Shown one piece after another: positions 60,710 to 64,000 of a stretch of DNA of 64,000 nt. This DNA is from Begonia masoniana. Its lineage: Eukaryota; Streptophyta; Magnoliopsida; Cucurbitales; Begoniaceae. How positions within the stretch are numbered: the stretch's first letter is position 1; the number at the start of each line of letters is the position of its first letter. The position numbers were made by a program, and so were the translations under genes. The stretch covers positions 1,044,375-1,108,374 of the forward strand of contig CM039502.1 in the NCBI GenBank assembly GCA_022432975.1, given 5' to 3'. Under the pieces are notes generated by a model, which ran no database searches, was not told the DNA's origin, and was given only the letters and a program-made list of their open reading frames with translations.

Positions 60710-62466
60710 TTATTTGTAAGCCGTACCATACACTTGCGGGTTTATGAACAATGTGTTGGACAAGAATATCGTGTCGAGATTAACATTCGAGAAGCCAGCC
60801 TCGGCTATATTTCTCCCGGTTTCTCGAGTCAAATGACATCCATCAACTAACTTTTGCTGCACCTGGATCTAGAAAATTTTGTATGAATCTGAGCGTAGTT
60901 CCATCTGCATCAAAATTTATCCCAAACAAAAGCAATCTCTCTCGGTATTTTAAAGGGTAAAATACATATTAGCGCTTAAACGTCGACACCATACCTGAGG
61001 CCGCCACGTGTTCGATATAAACGTAAACTCCACCGGGTCGAAGAACTCTTTTCACCTCTGAAAACACAACAATATAATTCATGCTCTGATGGAATCCATA
61101 CATCTGTATTACTTAAGAGCTATTTATATACAGAGATTTCACATATGTCTATAAACTAATCTCGCACTAACACTAAGAAATGAAGATGAGTAGACCTACC
61201 TTTCAATGTCAAGTTCACATCTTTGACTGAACACAGAACAAGCGTCCCGACGACAGCATCGACAGAAGCATCCGGCAATGGTATGGCTTCCCCGACCTGA
61301 ATAAAAGATTAGCTTTGAGCCAAACCAGCTCAATTTATGCACCAAAGTGCTTGACTCTTCGAATCTAAAACTACGAAAAACTTACAAAGTCGGCATTAAA
61401 TTGTTGCGGTAATATGTTTTCACGGGATAAGCACAAAAATATGATCAGAATGTCTATGATTTTCGGGTTCTAAACAAAAACACTGGCGGGATTTCATAAA
61501 AAAAACAGTTGGATCTTTATCAATGAGCATCAGATTGTATTAAAAATCCATGATTATTTCATCATATAAACAAAATTACTCTATTAACATGTTGTGAAGT
61601 GCAGAGAAGAATAAGAAAGTGTTACAGCTTGTTTGAAATCAAAACTTTCAGGCGGCAGGCCAGCCTCCATTGCCGCTGCTCGAGCATATTTCTCCATCTG
61701 TCTGTTTGGATCCAATCCAAAAACCTGGACACCAGATTTTCGACCGTAGTATTTCAAATTTGGGCCAGCGCCGATGCCGAGCTCCAGTACTTTCTGTGTT
61801 TTTCCTCTCAAGTTTGAAAAGAGCTGAATCTTGACCTCTGCGATCTTCTCAAATAAAGATGGATACATTTAACCCTAAATTGCAGAGAAACCATGCCTAC
61901 TCGACATAAAAAAAGTAGCTTGTCTTGCATTTGAACTTTCTATTTAACATAATTTCGTGGAACTTATCGTCAAAATTATAGCTCGAAAGGATTCACACCT
62001 CCGATTCGTAAGACTTCATTCCTGAATTCATAACTGATGCATAGAATTCCTCGTACCAGTCAGCTCTCGGCGGGTGAACCCTGTTCAACACAGCCTGGGT
62101 ATCGAATTCAGCGGAAAGAGATTTAAGATGTTCTATAACGGAGGACATTTAGCAGAAATTCAGAGTATTTCGCGGATCGATCGAAACACAGATACATAAA
62201 ACCCAGATTTATTTCGTAGCTCAGAGAATGAAGCTTACTCTATAATCAGAATCTGAATCAAAAGCGAGAGAAGCGCAAGGGCAAAAGGGGAGAAAGGCCG
62301 TCGCCGTCGCTTCTATAAAACGCCTTCTTCCGCATAAGCACGACCTAGCGTTGCTTCGTTTTACCGATTCGTGGTTCGCTTGCGGAGTTGTGGGTGAAGA
62401 GCAGAGAGTAACGCATTGGCGTTTGAAGGGGATTAACGGGAGGGAAAGAAAAGCATCAATGGACAT
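60710..62466 (-). CDS. Plastid-targeted SAM-dependent methyltransferase-like protein (frameshift near the C-terminus)
   Basis: It is similar to the plant UbiE/COQ5-like methyltransferases of the At1g69523 group; the substrate is unknown. Proposed exons are 62239-62466, 61999-62094, 61626-61844, 61200-61296, 60995-61057 and 60710-60904. Residues 1-76 look like a chloroplast transit peptide followed by a possible lumen signal (GRRRFIEATATAFLPFCPC). SAM-binding motif I is VLELGIGAGPN (residues 127-137), followed by GLDPNRQMEKYA, then PLPDASVDAVVGTLVLCSV and EVKRVLRPGGVYVYIEHVA. In the last exon, after FIQNFLDP, one extra G (near 60860) breaks the frame and a TGA follows at 60843-60845. In the other frame the family end (VQQKLVDGCHLTRETGRNIA through TAYK, stop at 60710) is fully readable. 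Either a base error or a recent C-terminal truncation. Exon 2 could instead begin at an ATG at about 62150. Confidence 0.8.
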
Positions 62467-62989
62467 TTTTAGGAGGTTAATCTTCTCTGTACTGTACTCA
62501 GCCGACTGTTCAAGGCTGCTCGTTCAAGTGGAACTGCGGAAGGCAGAGAGAGATGAGTTTTATAAGTCACTCGTTGGGCTTCTGCCTATTTCTTTTCTTA
62601 ATTCACTGATCTAAAGTTCGTCAGTATTCTTCCAGTTTCCAACAATCATTATCGTAAAGCTTTAATTTTTGTAGTTCGTGGACGCAAATTAAGTTAAATT
62701 TGATCCGAAATGGTGTTCTTTAACATATAATGCGAAATCAAGATATCAAATTTTTGAGATGCGTGGCCGTAAGATAGAGAAAATATTCAATTTGGTTGGA
62801 CATTCATATCTCAAACTCGCAAGCTTGAAAAAGAATCAGAAAACATTATAATTTGCTGTTTGTATCGATTACACAACAGTTTTAATAATTATGAATCTCT
62901 TATACACATTAATAACACATGAATCCATTTTTGGAAATGAATTCGGATGGAGAATTATATCTGCATGCTCTGGGTTCGAGCAGAATCGA
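62467..62989. other. Intergenic between methyltransferase (-) and PnsL2 (-)
   Basis: This holds the methyltransferase promoter and leader and the PnsL2 3' end. AT-rich; nothing else is recognised. Confidence 0.55.
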
Positions 62990-63709
62990 TTACACAAGCA
63001 ACGCGACAAGTTGGTCGATTGATTTCAATGACTTCTCGTAGTATAGATAGGATTCGTATATTTTCGGCGTCCGGACGTACTTATCCAGCTGCAATGAACA
63101 CATAGTATGAACAGTAAAAATCGAATTTTTGCAGAAAATTCATGCGGTAAAGCCGATTTTAATGGTGGGTATTTTCATCCATTGAAGCATTGACTGAATA
63201 ATTGCGTAGGAAGAAGGTGTAGGTACCTGAGACATGTTATCCACCAGCTCATTTGCAGTTTTCACGTAATCGCTTCGGCGAGATTCCGGCAAAGTACTCA
63301 TGGCGTTTTTCAAGTCTTGCGAAAGGTATGAGATCTTCAATCTAATATAAAACAGCACATACCTCCACGACATCGTCTCCAACATTTCTCTTATACTGTG
63401 CAAACCCTCTGCGGTCTGCTTTATCCTCGCCACCGCGTCTTCCGGCGACAGTCCCGGCTCGAAAAATTTCTCTCTCAGAAAAGAACGCGTGCCCCAATTT
63501 TGAGCTTGCGCTAACGGCGTCGCCTGAAGTCCAAGAGCCGTCGAAGTGGCCAGAATAACCGTAAGAACGTCTCTTCGGCGATTCCACTTGTCTTCGCCGC
63601 CGAACGAGGCTTTGATGACAGGATATGAGCGGCTCCGGAGAAGATGATTCTGAGTGTTGGTGATTTGAGCGCGGAAGAGAGTGGTGGAGTTCGCAAAGGA
63701 AGCGGACAT
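62990..63709 (-). CDS. PNSL2: PnsL2 (PsbQ-like protein 2), lumenal subunit of chloroplast NDH
   Basis: A subunit of the lumenal subcomplex of the photosynthetic NAD(P)H dehydrogenase-like complex, which supports cyclic electron flow around photosystem I. Exons are 63227-63709 and 62990-63088 (GT-AG), 193 residues; the Arabidopsis protein is about 190. Residues 1 to about 35 are a chloroplast transit peptide. RRR (44-46), a hydrophobic stretch and AQA (67-69) form a twin-arginine-type thylakoid signal. The mature part starts QNWGTRSFLREKFF, then GLSPEDAVARIKQTAEGLHSIREMLETMSWRYV, FYIRLKISYLSQDL and LPESRRSDYVKTANELVDNMSQ. Exon 2 gives LDKYVRTPKIYESYLYYEKS and SIDQLVALLV. All family hallmarks are present and undamaged. 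Confidence 0.95.
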
Positions 63710-64000
63710 TGTGTTTGATCCGATTTGAGAAAGGCGAGGCTGAAATGAAAACGAAGAGGGTAGGAAAGATTAAGAACCTTACATTTCACCGCTTATCCGC
63801 CATTAATTTTATCTTCTCCTGCAGAAAAAAATCCCAGCTTTTGAACCAACCACACGTGCACTGCCATGGTATACCTTAATCTAGGTTTACTGAGTTAGTT
63901 AATAAGTTCAAAACTAATTAATCATTAAATTCTTTACTTGTATTTTAGTTAATTAAGGAAAGTTGTTGCAATTGGGTTGGGCTGGGTTTTTGAGTTGGGT
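63710..64000. promoter_or_regulatory. PnsL2 leader and promoter
   Basis: Upstream of the PnsL2 start on the minus strand. A CACGTG G-box core (CCACACGTGCACTG) lies at about 63849-63862. Such motifs are common in light-regulated plant promoters, but its role here is inferred only. Confidence 0.45.

Noticed and set aside
62351..62614. Plus-strand open frame over the methyltransferase leader
   Set aside because: It is antisense to the transit-peptide exon, which has a clear start, splice donor and continuing domains.

Overview
The window is nuclear DNA from a flowering plant, most likely a eudicot. Genes are split by GT-AG introns, intergenic DNA is AT-rich, and there are many mobile-element remnants. 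The gene families are land-plant specific (a CLE peptide precursor, a DUF1666 protein, a RING-CH/DUF3675 ligase, the chloroplast NDH subunit PnsL2). A repeated block at 28.75-29.59 kb resembles a dispersed repeat I associate with cucurbit genomes, so Cucurbitaceae is a guess.

Left third (1-19.1 kb), an ordinary gene-rich region: a five-exon DUF1666 gene (+) carrying a 482-base poly(A) run between identical 197-bp copies; a CLE45-type peptide precursor (-); a seven-exon RING-CH E3 ligase (-); an ABCF4/GCN20-type ATPase (+); and a ten-exon bystin/ENP1 gene (-) whose last intron has all the marks of a U12-type AT-AC intron.

Middle (19.1-60.7 kb), a cluster of duplicated, mostly decaying gene pairs. 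The ancestral unit is an AVT1-type amino acid transporter followed by a calmodulin-like (CML45/46-type) gene. One transporter is intact (21.3-23.3 kb). Two others form a 1.3-kb-armed palindrome (34.3-37.1 kb), one is broken by two nonsense codons and an LTR insertion (44.0-48.4 kb), and further fragments lie at 40.7, 53.0, 57.3 and 59.4 kb. Of four CML copies, two are intact (53.7 and 60.2 kb), one has lost its start codon and one is frameshifted. Mobile elements fill the gaps: a Mutator-like element with a 9-bp target duplication, holding a nested LTR-type element that carries a 24-bp minisatellite; two long solo LTRs; a Copia LTR complex; hAT and Harbinger-like elements; and fold-back repeats. 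Paralogous copies supply empty sites that confirm several insertions. A 14-bp minisatellite of about 107 units (57.5-59.0 kb) appears to have grown from transporter coding sequence.

Right end (60.7-64 kb): a plastid-targeted methyltransferase-like gene (-) with a frameshift near its end, then PnsL2 (-), a lumenal subunit of the chloroplast NDH complex.

Exon boundaries were set by hand from splice signals, reading phase and family knowledge. No search was run.
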